DNA of 61,655 nt. Source: an uncultured archaeon (GTDB lineage Archaea > Halobacteriota > Methanosarcinia > Methanosarcinales > Methanoperedenaceae). Below, one piece after another: positions 25,418 through 33,864 of the stretch (its first letter is position 1; every line of letters begins with the position of its first letter). The DNA lies in assembly GCA_902384525.1 (NCBI GenBank), contig CABMCA010000101.1:1-61655 (forward strand), given 5' to 3'. Made by a program: the position numbers and the translations under genes. Below the pieces are notes generated by a model. It was not told the origin of the DNA and made no database searches. It worked only from the letters and a program-made list of their open reading frames with translations.

Positions 25418-26410
25418 TCATTCTATATTCTTAAGCTCTCCCACGATATTTTCAAGAATTAATCCCAGTGTTATCAAACCAAGCGCTTTACCTTCTTCAT
25501 TTAAAACAAAACACATGCTTGATTGACTCCCTTTAATAAGCTCAATAAGTTCAAGGAGATTTGCATCAGGGCTGGCAAAAAGAGCAGGCCTTAAGAATTC
25601 CTTTACTGGATTTTTCCTGTCAGTATGATCGCCCAATGCGTCTTTTATATGTACAAAACCAAGGATTTTTTCATCATTGGTCACAGGTATCCTTGCAAAT
25701 TTTTTTACACGAACAAGATCTATTGCATCGCCAAGTGTTGCAGCAGCATCTATACATGTTACTTTTTCAATTGGTATCATTATATCATTTGCTTTTATCC
25801 GTGAAAAATCAAGGGCTGATTTAAGAAAATATTTTTCTTTTTTTAGAATTATGCCTTCCTCTTCACCCATTTCGATCATATGGCAGAGGTCCTCCCGCAT
25901 GAAAATTGGCTCTCTGATTGAGGTATTCACCCCAATGAATCGCAGCAGGATATTTGTAAAACCTGTAAAGAAAATAATTAGTGGCTTTAAGATCCGGATG
26001 AGAAATTTCATCGCAGGAGCAAGCTTATATGCAATTTCAGGATGCCTTGTAGCGTATGCTTTTGGAGTTATTTCTGAAAAAGCAACTATAAGAAGAGTAG
26101 CTATAAGGGTTGCAATAGATACTGCGTTAGGGCCAAAGAAAGAAATAGCAATTACCGTTATCAGGACTGAAATTATTATGTTCACAATATTATTGCCAAT
26201 TAAAATCGCCGCAAGGAAACTCTCAGGAACATCAAGCATTTCCTTTATCATTCTGGCATTTTTCCGGCCATTTTCCAGATGGCTTTTCAGTCTGATCCTG
26301 TTCTGGGATGTTATTGAAGTCTCAGACAGGCTAAAAAAGATCGAGGCAAGCATCAGGAAAATAATTGCGATTAAGATAAACGAAAGCTGTGCAAAGTTCA
26401 ATAAATTCAC
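25418..26410 (-). CDS. CNNM/CorC-like transporter: DUF21 plus CBS pair
   Basis: This 330-residue membrane protein has the DUF21/CNNM transmembrane domain at residues ~10-190 (LSETSITSQNRIRLKSHLEN, AILIGNNIVNIIISVLITVI) and two CBS domains at ~205-320 (IKANDIMIPIEKVTC, then VTNDEKILGFVHIKDALGD). The usual C-terminal CorC_HlyC domain is absent. Such proteins are linked to Mg2+ or other divalent-cation transport, regulated by adenine nucleotides at the CBS pair. It is monocistronic. Confidence 0.88.
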   Translation of the reverse strand: MNLLNFAQLSFILIAIIFLMLASIFFSLSETSITSQNRIRLKSHLENGRKNARMIKEMLDVPESFLAAILIGNNIVNIIISVLITVIAISFFGPNAVSIATLIATLLIVAFSEITPKAYATRHPEIAYKLAPAMKFLIRILKPLIIFFTGFTNILLRFIGVNTSIREPIFMREDLCHMIEMGEEEGIILKKEKYFLKSALDFSRIKANDIMIPIEKVTCIDAAATLGDAIDLVRVKKFARIPVTNDEKILGFVHIKDALGDHTDRKNPVKEFLRPALFASPDANLLELIELIKGSQSSMCFVLNEEGKALGLITLGLILENIVGELKNIE

Positions 26411-27102
26411 CGATTGTTTTTGATTCTATTGATTATTTTTGATTCTATTTTTTGAATCTAAATAATATTATCAAAACTTAAATCTAATCTTTAAACTTAA
26501 ATTGTAATTATTAAAAAATGAGGGGCAATGACCTTTGTCACAAAAGCTTATTAATGATATTTAGAGGTTTCTAATTTTTCTGATAAAAAGGAGACGCCGT
26601 TGTGAACGGCGTGGCGATGCATGTCGCGAATAAGTAGCTCAAGAAGATTAAGATAAATTTGCTATTTGTTTATCTTGATAATTACAGGATACTCCGAACT
26701 CACATGCGCGGAGCTCTTCACATTCTTTGTTAATAATTCGCGTTACGCAATTTATTTCCAGGTGCTTACATTTCATATTTTTCCATCCGTTAGACCCTAC
26801 ATTATAACTATTACCAATAAAACTCACACTTTGATTAATATGGGTGTGAAAAATATGTGGATTTTCACTATGAGTGTGAAAACCAGTGAGATTATTTAAT
26901 AGTTAGAACTCAAATCAAATTGATTAAAATCCTCCCTGATGCTCCTGTTTTTTCGCTCCTGCAATATCCTTGAGGTTATTGCTCTTCTCTTGAATTTTCT
27001 TGGTAAAACCATAATCGATCCCGACACTTGCTAATCTTTTCACATTTTGATTAAGCTTGGTGTGAAAAAGGTGTGAAACCTATGTGAACTGGATTTGTTT
27101 AT
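26411..27102. other. Intergenic region with hairpins and TCACA/TGTGA repeats
   Basis: No gene is convincing in these ~690 bases. A strong hairpin (ACGCCGTT 26594-26601, GTG loop, AACGGCGT 26605-26612) is followed by a second short stem GCGA/TCGC (26614-26627). Two ~37-base direct repeats, 26823-26860 and 27039-27075, share TTTGATTAA and GGTGTGAAAAA and each carries a TCACA...TGTGA inverted pair. A third such pair lies at 26864-26880. They could be operators, or debris of a mobile element or small RNA. Confidence 0.5.
26594..26627. other. Double hairpin, possible small RNA or IS end
   Basis: A perfect 8-bp GC-rich stem with a three-base loop, followed two bases later by a 4-bp stem, stands out in AT-rich DNA. 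It resembles right-end structures of IS200/IS605 elements or stable RNA folds. No associated gene was found and no poly-T follows. Confidence 0.4.
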
Positions 27103-27507
27103 TCATTCTCCCCGCCACTTTCTCTTTAAACCCTGGATGATATCAAAATCCTTATCCTCTGAAAAAATGGTCTGTGCACCTACAATGAATGCTGTTGCTG
27201 CGTGTATGGCATCTCGTGGGAGAAGATGGTATCCCCTGATAAGTTCAAGAGCTTTCCATATCACACCATCATTAACATCGATAAACCTCATATTTGGCAT
27301 GGTTAAGAAAGCCTCAGTGTTTTTAATGGCAACGCCAGAGCCTTTGATTTTATTTATCTTATAAAAAACCTCATCGAATGTGAGAAAAGAAGTGCATGCG
27401 GGCATTTCCTTTTTCTGGACGCGTTCCAGTAACTCTCTTGCCCACTCTCCAATTTCCGTTTCATCCAACATTGCGTAGATAACCAGATTTGAATCAAAAT
27501 AATTCAA
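27103..27507 (-). CDS. PIN-domain toxin, VapC family
   Basis: This 134-residue PIN-domain ribonuclease begins with the first acidic residue in MNYFDSNLVIYAM and has LTFDEVFYK, LPRDAIHAATA and the last Asp in FSEDKDFDII. That keeps the four acidic metal ligands of VapC-like endonucleases. The start overlaps the stop of the AbrB-type antitoxin gene by four bases, the standard antitoxin-toxin order. Confidence 0.9.
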   Translation of the reverse strand: MNYFDSNLVIYAMLDETEIGEWARELLERVQKKEMPACTSFLTFDEVFYKINKIKGSGVAIKNTEAFLTMPNMRFIDVNDGVIWKALELIRGYHLLPRDAIHAATAFIVGAQTIFSEDKDFDIIQGLKRKWRGE

Positions 27508-27746
27508 TTTATCCTCTCTTCCAGTTCCTCTTCATATGCTTCATGAGGATGGAACTTGAGTTTACCCATGCCTTTTGCGCTTTCCCTGAAAATGGCAACT
27601 GCATCCTGTGGAGGTTTTTCTATCTCTAATTTATTACCAACTAACCTGAACAACACCTTTGATCCCGGATAAATGTTCATGGCGTGCCTGATTTCCTGGG
27701 GAATCACTACCTGCCCTTTAGGTCCGACTTTCATTATGGCTTCCAT
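27504..27746 (-). CDS. AbrB/SpoVT-type antitoxin, VapB-like
   Basis: This 80-residue protein has an N-terminal swapped-hairpin AbrB DNA-binding domain (KVGPKGQVVIPQEIRHAMNI, PGSKVLFRLVGNKLEI) and an acidic C-terminal tail that would wrap the PIN toxin. The first in-frame ATG (27746) and the ATG four codons later are both possible starts. The complex normally represses its own promoter, which would lie upstream of 27746. Confidence 0.9.
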   Translation of the reverse strand: MEAIMKVGPKGQVVIPQEIRHAMNIYPGSKVLFRLVGNKLEIEKPPQDAVAIFRESAKGMGKLKFHPHEAYEEELEERIN

Positions 27747-27905
27747 TTTGGTTATCTCCAGTGTTTATGTCTGGTATAACTTGTATTTATACTTAATCAG
27801 AGAGGGGTGTATTGTGGGGCAAGGTTTGATTCAAAATGGCTGATTTGGGTTCACTTATAATTATTCAGGATAGTTTTATTATCCTTTGAATTATGTTTTG
27901 TTCGG

Positions 27906-28583
27906 ATGGTAGATATTCATTTATTCGGTTATGTGGTGGATTCAACACTGCTTTTCCAGATAGTGATGCCTATATTGGCTTTTCTCGGTTTAGTTATTGC
28001 CTATAAAAATTATCGGAAAAAACCTGTCACACCTCCTGTATCCACTCATGCGCCAACAACCACTTTTAAGGATTGTATCTTTTACATTCAATCAATGGAT
28101 CCGAAAGAACTTGGCAAAGAGTCTGTGATTAATAAAATAAGTGATTGCCTGACAAAAAATGCATCAGAATTCACTGGGACGACTATCAAAGATGCAAAAT
28201 TTGAATTGAATGAAGATAAACTTAAATTAATAGACTCTGTTGGAAATAAGGTAAAGGAGTATGAAAAAACAAGTGGAAAATCCATAAAAGATGCCAACAT
28301 TCTTCGCGCTCTGGGTAACGAGGCATATTATCTCGGCAAACCTGAAGATGCTTTCAAGTATTTCACCGAAGCACTCAAAATCGATGAGGAGCTTAAGGAT
28401 ATAAGGGGAAAAGCAATAGACTTTAACAATATTGCGAGTGTATACCAAGACTGGGGAAAGTCGGAGAAAGCGCTGGAATATTATAATACATCATTGATAA
28501 TATTTAATGAATTGAAAGATGTCAGAAATGCGGACATTGTAAAGGGAAATATCGAGTTTTTAAGAAAAAGTCTGAAAAATTAG
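27906..28583 (+). CDS. Membrane-anchored TPR protein
   Basis: This 225-residue protein has an N-terminal TM helix (residues ~10-35) and a soluble region whose C-terminal part holds two TPR units ([20 protein letters not shown], then [20 protein letters not shown]). TPRs mediate protein-protein contacts. It overlaps the convergent hisS stop by four bases. No partner is evident nearby. Confidence 0.75.
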   Translation: MVDIHLFGYVVDSTLLFQIVMPILAFLGLVIAYKNYRKKPVTPPVSTHAPTTTFKDCIFYIQSMDPKELGKESVINKISDCLTKNASEFTGTTIKDAKFELNEDKLKLIDSVGNKVKEYEKTSGKSIKDANILRALGNEAYYLGKPEDAFKYFTEALKIDEELKDIRGKAIDFNNIASVYQDWGKSEKALEYYNTSLIIFNELKDVRNADIVKGNIEFLRKSLKN

Positions 28584-29812
28584 CTTTTCACTCTCTCAAC
28601 AGCTTCCTCCACCGTAACCAGCACCTGCTCCCCGGTCTTCATATCCTTGAGTGCAACCTTCCCTGCATCAAGCTCGTTTTTTCCTACGATAACCACATGG
28701 CTTGCGCCGATCGTATTGGCATAGGAAATCTGGTCTTTGAACTTGCGCCCCATGACGTCGACGTATGTTGAAACGTGCTCTCTTAGCTTATTTGCTATAA
28801 TTATCGCTTCTTTGCGCGTGTCCTCGAACGAGACTACCACAATGCGTTTGGGTGGCTGGGGATTTACCTCACAAATCTCCATTATTCTGTCAAACCCGAT
28901 ACCATATCCGGTTGATGGCGTGTCCTCGCCCCCAAAAAGCGCCGCAAGGCGGTAAGAACCGCCGCCACACACCTGGTTCTGTGCGCCAAGTCCTTCACAA
29001 TAAATCTCAAACACCATGCCTGTATAATAATCAAGACCTCTTGCGATCCCGAGGTCAACCTGGTATTCCAGGCCATACACATCCAGGAGATCAAGAAGCA
29101 CTTTGAATTGCGATATCGCATCGATGTCTCCAACAAGCTCACGCGCCTCATGCACTGCATTTTCACAATGTAATCCGATCAACCGGAACAATTTGCCCCT
29201 CATATCATCAGGTGCATTGATCTTGTCGAGAAATTCCTCAAGCCCCAAATCATCTTTCTTATCCACAAGCCGCATGATCTTGCCCTGGTGTTCAGGTCTG
29301 GTATCTTTTAAAAGAGCCCTCACTATTCCCAGATTTCCCACATGGAGATCTCCACCGACACCTGCACTTTTTAGCATTTCAACTGCAAGCGCTATTACTT
29401 CTGCATCAGACTCGGGCCTTACGCTTCCGATTATCTCAACCCCGAACTGGAAAAACTCACGGAAACGTCCTTTCTGGGGGCGCTCATATCTGAAGCAGTT
29501 ATCAAAATAAAAGAATTTCAGGGGTTTTGGCGACCTCTGGAGCTCTTCCACATACATCCTGACTACCGGGGCTGTTAGTTCAGGACGAAGCGCTATCTCG
29601 CGGTCACCTTTGTCCTTGAAATTATATATTTCACCAAGTATCCCTTCACCGGATTTAAGCGTAAAAAGCTCTATATGCTCAAATGTCGGAGTTTTTATCT
29701 CCCCGTATCCCCAGTGTGTAGCGATCTTGCGCAACTTATTTTCAATATATCTGCGCTTAATCATTTCTTCTGGCAGGAAATCACGCGTGCCTCTGGGTTT
29801 CTGGAGCTCCAT
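28580..29812 (-). CDS. hisS: Histidyl-tRNA synthetase
   Basis: This 410-residue class II synthetase runs from ATG 29812 ([20 protein letters not shown]). Motif 2 is [18 protein letters not shown], histidine-binding motifs are [16 protein letters not shown] and [13 protein letters not shown], and the C-terminal anticodon-binding domain starts near residue 310. The frame extends 24 codons further to 29884, but the family start and a GGAAGAA site support 29812. Confidence 0.95.
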   Translation of the reverse strand: MELQKPRGTRDFLPEEMIKRRYIENKLRKIATHWGYGEIKTPTFEHIELFTLKSGEGILGEIYNFKDKGDREIALRPELTAPVVRMYVEELQRSPKPLKFFYFDNCFRYERPQKGRFREFFQFGVEIIGSVRPESDAEVIALAVEMLKSAGVGGDLHVGNLGIVRALLKDTRPEHQGKIMRLVDKKDDLGLEEFLDKINAPDDMRGKLFRLIGLHCENAVHEARELVGDIDAISQFKVLLDLLDVYGLEYQVDLGIARGLDYYTGMVFEIYCEGLGAQNQVCGGGSYRLAALFGGEDTPSTGYGIGFDRIMEICEVNPQPPKRIVVVSFEDTRKEAIIIANKLREHVSTYVDVMGRKFKDQISYANTIGASHVVIVGKNELDAGKVALKDMKTGEQVLVTVEEAVERVKS

Positions 29813-29979
29813 TAATATTCTTCCTTTTGCCTCGAATACAGCTTTGATATTAATAAATCCGTATGTTTTCCATCTTCTCAACAAAGATGTGAGAATTCAA
29901 GAAATAGAATTAGAAACAGAAATATAAATAATAACAGAAATAGTAACAATTAATACTTCTTACTGACTACAGATACATC

Positions 29980-30564
29980 ATGGGGATAAAAGAAACGATA
30001 AAAGAAATAAAGGAAAGCAATAATTTCTGGGTTGGGCTTCTCCGGGATTTTTTATTTGTGCTCATAGTAGTTGCGATTTTTGCCTCGATCTCTTACATTG
30101 CCCTTGGCCGCTTTTCCCCGATGGTAGCAGTGGAAAGTAAAAGCATGGTCCCCCATCTGAATATAGGTGATATAATTTTCATTGAAAGCCCGGACCGCTC
30201 GAAAATTATAACTTATGAGGATGGTGAAAAAATAGGGTATTTATCTTTTGGTAATTACGGTGACGTAATTTTATACATGCGGTCCGGAAATGAGGAGAGG
30301 ACTCCTATTATTCATCGCGCCATGTATTACGTCAATAAAGGCGAACCTATGTGGCCTGGCGGACCTACTGCTCCCTATGAGGGTTATATTACAAAGGGGG
30401 ATAATAACAATACAAATCCATTATACGACCAGCAAGGAAGCGTAAGTTATTTGCAGCCAGTCAAAAAGGAATGGGTGATTGGTGTTGCCCGTTTCAGACC
30501 AGTACCTTTAATCGGGTGTGTTTCACTCACCATGAGAGGAAATCTCGCATGTTTTAATCAGTAA
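29980..30564 (+). CDS. Signal peptidase I, archaeal S26B type (paralogue 1)
   Basis: This 194-residue membrane protease removes signal peptides from exported proteins. A TM helix (residues ~22-45) precedes AVESKSMVPHLNIGDIIF, with the catalytic Ser in SKSM. The general-base position is His, in TPIIHRAMYYV, as in archaeal and ER-type peptidases rather than the bacterial Ser-Lys dyad. GYITKGDNNNTNPLYDQQG is the conserved Asp region. It is followed by a close paralogue 80 bases later. Confidence 0.92.
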   Translation: MGIKETIKEIKESNNFWVGLLRDFLFVLIVVAIFASISYIALGRFSPMVAVESKSMVPHLNIGDIIFIESPDRSKIITYEDGEKIGYLSFGNYGDVILYMRSGNEERTPIIHRAMYYVNKGEPMWPGGPTAPYEGYITKGDNNNTNPLYDQQGSVSYLQPVKKEWVIGVARFRPVPLIGCVSLTMRGNLACFNQ

Positions 30565-30643
30565 TTATATATAACTTTGGACTTAAATTTGGACTAATAA
30601 GGACAAGTCTTAATATGATAACCGATATTATCTCAACCCGTTT

Positions 30644-31228
30644 ATGGGCCTAAAAAACATAGTAAAATATTTTAAAGAAAGTGATAGTTTCTTTGCAGGA
30701 CTTTTGCGTGATTTGATTTTTGTACTTACAGTTGTAGTTATTTTTGCCTCGGTTTCAAAGGTCGCGTTGGGACTATATACACCAATGGTAGCAGTAGAAA
30801 GCGGGAGCATGATCCCCCACATCCAGATCGGCGATATCATATTTTTTGAAAGTATCAATCGCACGGAAATAATCACAAATGAAGAAGGAAAAAAGATTAA
30901 TTATTTGTCTTTTGATGAATATGGCGATGTCATCTTATACAAACCACATGGGATTGAGGGAGTTACACCAATTATCCATCGAGCCATGTATTATGTAAAC
31001 GAAAGCGAACCAATGTGGCCTGGAGGACCTCTTGCCCCGCATGCTGGCTACATTACAAAAGGTGATAACAGCAGAACCAACGCTGCATATGACCAGCAAG
31101 GGAGTATAAGCCACCTGCAGCCTATTAAGAAAGAATGGGTGATCGGAAAAGCAAAATTTGGCAGGGTACCATTGCTCGGGTGTATTTCGCTTATTCCCAG
31201 AGGGAATTTTGCATGTTTTAAACAATAA
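30644..31228 (+). CDS. Signal peptidase I, archaeal S26B type (paralogue 2)
   Basis: It is also 194 residues and collinear with the preceding paralogue (same TM, AVESGSMIPHIQIGDIIFFE, TPIIHRAMYYVN, GYITKGDNSRTNAAYDQQG). It differs in many positions, so the duplication is not recent. Catalytic Ser, His and Asp are all kept. The two enzymes may divide substrates, perhaps between class I signals and surface-protein processing. It converges on cdc6. Confidence 0.92.
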   Translation: MGLKNIVKYFKESDSFFAGLLRDLIFVLTVVVIFASVSKVALGLYTPMVAVESGSMIPHIQIGDIIFFESINRTEIITNEEGKKINYLSFDEYGDVILYKPHGIEGVTPIIHRAMYYVNESEPMWPGGPLAPHAGYITKGDNSRTNAAYDQQGSISHLQPIKKEWVIGKAKFGRVPLLGCISLIPRGNFACFKQ

Positions 31229-31240
31229 AAAGAGATGATT

Positions 31241-32482
31241 TCAGGCGTACAACTTTGTCTGGTTGGGCGGCTTGAAATCTTCCAGCGGTTTTAACCTGTA
31301 ATCCTCGAATAAAACTCTTTTAGTGCTTTCGGAAGGGACGCTTAAAGAGATTTCTTTGGTCCTTCCGTACCTTCCTTTACTTACAACCGTTGCATTCAGG
31401 ATACACATCATATCAAGTTCGGATATCAAATCCGTAACCCTTCGCTGGGTCAGGATTTCTATTCCTATCAATCTGCACATCTGCTTGTAAATATTATACG
31501 CTTCGCCCGTTGTGAGATTGCTGTCACCATTGTATCCGAGAAGGACCACACTCAACAGGACAAGCTTAGACTGGCTCGGCAGAGTCCTTACTACCTCCAC
31601 TATCCTGTCTATTTCTATTTTCTCCTGGGCCTGTTTGACATGCGCTTCAAGTACCTTGCTCGACTTAATTCCTTCTGCGATCTCCCCTGAAACCCGCAAA
31701 AGATCCAGTGCACGCCTTGCATCCCCATGCTCTTGGGCTGCGTAAGCAGCACAAAGAGGGATAACAGTCTCTTCCAGTACCTGGGGTTTAAATGCCATTT
31801 GTGCTCTCTGGTTAAGGATATCCCTTATCTGGTTTGCATCGTAAGGCGGGAAAATAATCTCTTCTTCGCCCAGTGAACTTTTAACCCTTGGATCGAGGAA
31901 TTCTGTGAATTTAAGATCGTTCGTGACACCGATAAGACTTACTTTTGATTTTTTCAAGTCCGAATTTATCCTGGTAAGATTGTAAAGAACATCGTCTCCT
32001 TTGCATACAAGCTTATCAACCTCATCAAGTATTATTATCGCTATGCGTTTATCCACATCAAGAGCATTTTTCAGTTCGGAATATACCTGGTCAGTCGGCC
32101 ACCCTGTCATAGGAATGTCCTTCTCGAAATGCCGTGCAATGGATGCCAGCAAACGATATTGCGTATCAACAACTTCACAGTTAATATAGACCACCTTACA
32201 TGGAATGTCATGCGTTTCACTTGTTTTCTCAAGTTCCCTACCTACGTGTTTTGCTACAGCCGTTTTACCTGTTCCGGTCTTTCCGTATATCAGGATATTA
32301 GAAGGGGTTTCGCCCCTTAATGCTGAAACTAATATTGTAGCCAATCCTTTTACCTGATCATTCCTGTGCGGAAGATAGTCCGGAGTATATGTAGATCTCA
32401 GTACCTCTCTATTCTCAAAAATCGTTGCACGCATCAACATATCCTCGAAAATACCATTTATTGGTGAATTTTTTGTCTCCAT
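31241..32482 (-). CDS. cdc6: Orc1/Cdc6 replication initiator
   Basis: This 413-residue AAA+ initiator binds origin recognition boxes and loads MCM. Walker A is IYGKTGTGKTAVAKHV, Walker B is IAIIILDEVDKLV, and sensor-1 is SLIGVTNDLKF. A C-terminal winged-helix domain covers about residues 315-413 (RVTDLISELDMMCILNATVV). It reads away from a ~600-base AT-rich region with several ORB-like boxes, the usual cdc6-origin arrangement. Confidence 0.95.
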   Translation of the reverse strand: METKNSPINGIFEDMLMRATIFENREVLRSTYTPDYLPHRNDQVKGLATILVSALRGETPSNILIYGKTGTGKTAVAKHVGRELEKTSETHDIPCKVVYINCEVVDTQYRLLASIARHFEKDIPMTGWPTDQVYSELKNALDVDKRIAIIILDEVDKLVCKGDDVLYNLTRINSDLKKSKVSLIGVTNDLKFTEFLDPRVKSSLGEEEIIFPPYDANQIRDILNQRAQMAFKPQVLEETVIPLCAAYAAQEHGDARRALDLLRVSGEIAEGIKSSKVLEAHVKQAQEKIEIDRIVEVVRTLPSQSKLVLLSVVLLGYNGDSNLTTGEAYNIYKQMCRLIGIEILTQRRVTDLISELDMMCILNATVVSKGRYGRTKEISLSVPSESTKRVLFEDYRLKPLEDFKPPNQTKLYA

Positions 32483-32501
32483 CCTTCAACCTCGTTAATT
32501 A

Positions 32502-32520
32502 CTCCAATGGAAGGATAGGT
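32502..32520 (+). promoter_or_regulatory. ORB-like box 1
   Basis: CTCCAATGGAAGGATAGGT keeps the TCCAnTGGAA core of archaeal Orc1/Cdc6 sites and a weak G tail. It lies 20 bases from the cdc6 start codon and might also let Cdc6 regulate its own gene. Confidence 0.55.
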
Positions 32521-32539
32521 ATTAAGAGTAATGGTAACG

Positions 32540-32563
32540 ACCCCTCTATTTCAATTGGAAATG
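32540..32563 (-). promoter_or_regulatory. ORB-like box 2
   Basis: On the minus strand TTCCAATTGAAATAGAGGGG keeps the half-palindromic core (one change in TGGAA) and a full G-string followed by T. Confidence 0.55.
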
Positions 32564-32669
32564 CTAATGTCTGGAAGATGTCCGTGTACATAAAAGATGC
32601 CATAATATATCGTTTTATTAATGATATATATCATAATGTATGTGATGCAAGTAAAATTTTATCCTTCAG

Positions 32670-32691
32670 ACCCCATTGTTTCCACTGGAAA
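32670..32691 (-). promoter_or_regulatory. ORB-like box 3, best match
   Basis: On the minus strand TTTCCAGTGGAAACAATGGG continuing to GT is nearly identical to the archaeal ORB consensus, with both the TCCAGTGGAAAC core and the GGGGT G-string. Confidence 0.75.
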
Positions 32692-32703
32692 GCGTGTAAA
32701 CCC

Positions 32704-32725
32704 ACCCCATTATTTCGTGTGGAGA
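32704..32725 (-). promoter_or_regulatory. ORB-like box 4
   Basis: On the minus strand TCTCCACACGAAATAATGGG continuing to GT keeps TCTCCA, GAAA and the G-string. It is 34 bases from box 3 in the same orientation, about three helical turns. Confidence 0.6.
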
Positions 32726-32895
32726 TTTTAAAAAAATGATTGTGATTATTTTTTTTAAAATTTTAAAAAACAATGTGACTCAGTTATGATCTAACTATAT
32801 ATAAAGATTTCGATAACCGCAAAAAATATTTCTATTTATTACAAAAAGAATTGTACTGTTATCAAGAATACTACAAGTCAAACAATTAAGATATA

Positions 32896-32986
32896 ACTAA
32901 TCAACAAGACTAATCAACAAGACTAATCAACAAGACTAATCAACAAGACTAATCAGCAAAACTAATCAATAAAACTAATCAATTAA
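32896..32986. repeat. 13-bp tandem repeat, seven units
   Basis: The unit ACTAATCAACAAG is repeated four times exactly and then three times with drift (ACTAATCAGCAAA, ACTAATCAATAAA, ACTAATCAATTAA), with no spacers. AT-rich 13-mers beside initiator boxes recall the unwinding repeats of bacterial origins. Here they may help melt the archaeal origin. Confidence 0.9.
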
Positions 32987-33025
32987 AGTTAATTCTAAGT
33001 CAGCTCACAAAATTTATTTTCCAAA

Positions 33026-33047
33026 TCTCCAGTAGAAACGATAGGGT
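33026..33047 (+). promoter_or_regulatory. ORB-like box 5
   Basis: TCTCCAGTAGAAACGATAGG continuing to GT matches the ORB core with one change (TGG to TAG) and a reduced G-string. Its orientation is opposite to boxes 2-4, placing the AT-rich repeat region between inverted boxes. Confidence 0.7.
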
Positions 33048-33079
33048 AGGTAGAAATAATCATAATTAAGAGAACAGAC

Positions 33080-33361
33080 TCACCGGTCAACAGGAATGGA
33101 CTCCAACTTACTTGATAATCCCCATATTAATGTTCTAGTATGTATTGGAATATTCGGGTCATTCCCTATATCATCAAGATTTGATATCACAATTGCTGCC
33201 CTTTTTGATATTGGTTGTTTTTCATTAGAGAGAACGTTTTTTATATTATCTGCTGAGCGTCTGATGTTTCTTGGGACAGAATCATCACTGATTATCCTGT
33301 CAAGCACTTCAGTACATTGTTTTATAATTTCGCTAAGATTTTCCGACACAGTTATCACCAC
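33080..33361 (-). CDS. UPF0147 family protein
   Basis: This 93-residue, all-helical conserved archaeal protein carries the family block [40 protein letters not shown] and [16 protein letters not shown]. Function is not established. It lies at the far side of the origin region and starts divergently from the p27-like gene. Confidence 0.9.
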   Translation of the reverse strand: MVITVSENLSEIIKQCTEVLDRIISDDSVPRNIRRSADNIKNVLSNEKQPISKRAAIVISNLDDIGNDPNIPIHTRTLIWGLSSKLESIPVDR

Positions 33362-33426
33362 GTGGTATAAATATGAAACAAAAACTGTAATTAAAATTAT
33401 TGCTTGAAAAGACTTTCGGTGATATT

Positions 33427-33864
33427 ATGGTTGGCAAAGACTCAGATGATAATATCCAAAAAATAACAAAACTCCTTGAAAAAGGAGGGACAATGCTGGC
33501 AACACATCATGAGTGTGGAGCTCCGATGTTTCGGTATCAGGGAAAAATTGTATGTCCGGTATGTGATTCCCAGGAAAAAAAGCAAATTGTTGAGCCGCAG
33601 GAAACAGGAAAAACTGAAACTGAAAAACAGCAGATAGATCGGATAAAGCAAGGTCAGCAAAAGAAGAACCTGTCTGTCCAGATAACCCCACAATCAGCCG
33701 ATATGTCGCCGATTAAAGAGAAGATCAACGATATAATCATAAATAAAGTTCGCGAGCTGACAGCAAGTCTTGAAAACGAGGCAGAAATCGGAAGGATAAA
33801 GGATAAAATGGAATGCATCGAGCAGGGTTTAAACATATTAAAATTGCTGCGTGAACAGGACTAA
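33427..33864 (+). CDS. Autoantigen p27 (SSSCA1)-like zinc-ribbon protein
   Basis: From ATG 33427 the product is 145 residues. It has the family motif KGGTMLATHHECGAPMFRYQ followed by KIVCPVCD, i.e. Cys pairs forming a zinc ribbon, near residues 22-48. A Gln/Lys-rich linker and a C-terminal coiled-coil-like helix follow. The family is shared by archaea and eukaryotes, and its archaeal role is unknown. A TTG at 33400 is possible but less likely. The gene overlaps the convergent Rsm22-like gene by four bases. Confidence 0.82.
   Translation: MVGKDSDDNIQKITKLLEKGGTMLATHHECGAPMFRYQGKIVCPVCDSQEKKQIVEPQETGKTETEKQQIDRIKQGQQKKNLSVQITPQSADMSPIKEKINDIIINKVRELTASLENEAEIGRIKDKMECIEQGLNILKLLREQD

Larger units (their letters stand above)
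32483..33079. other. Probable chromosomal replication origin
   Basis: This gene-free, AT-rich region lies upstream of cdc6. It contains five sites resembling the archaeal origin recognition box (CTCCAnTGGAAAC plus G-rich tail) at 32502-32520 (+), 32540-32563 (-), 32670-32691 (-), 32704-32725 (-) and 33026-33047 (+). Between the last two lie ~300 bases of very AT-rich DNA with a 13-bp tandem repeat (32896-32986), a good duplex-unwinding candidate. Boxes in opposite orientation flank it. Confidence 0.8.

Noticed and set aside
25677-26423. 248-codon plus-strand frame opposite the DUF21/CBS gene
   Set aside because: It runs entirely antisense to a recognised gene, has no ribosome binding site and no family resemblance.
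32896-32986. Tandem repeat considered as a CRISPR array
   Set aside because: Units of 13 bases are directly adjacent with no spacers and no cas genes are nearby. It fits an origin-associated tandem repeat.
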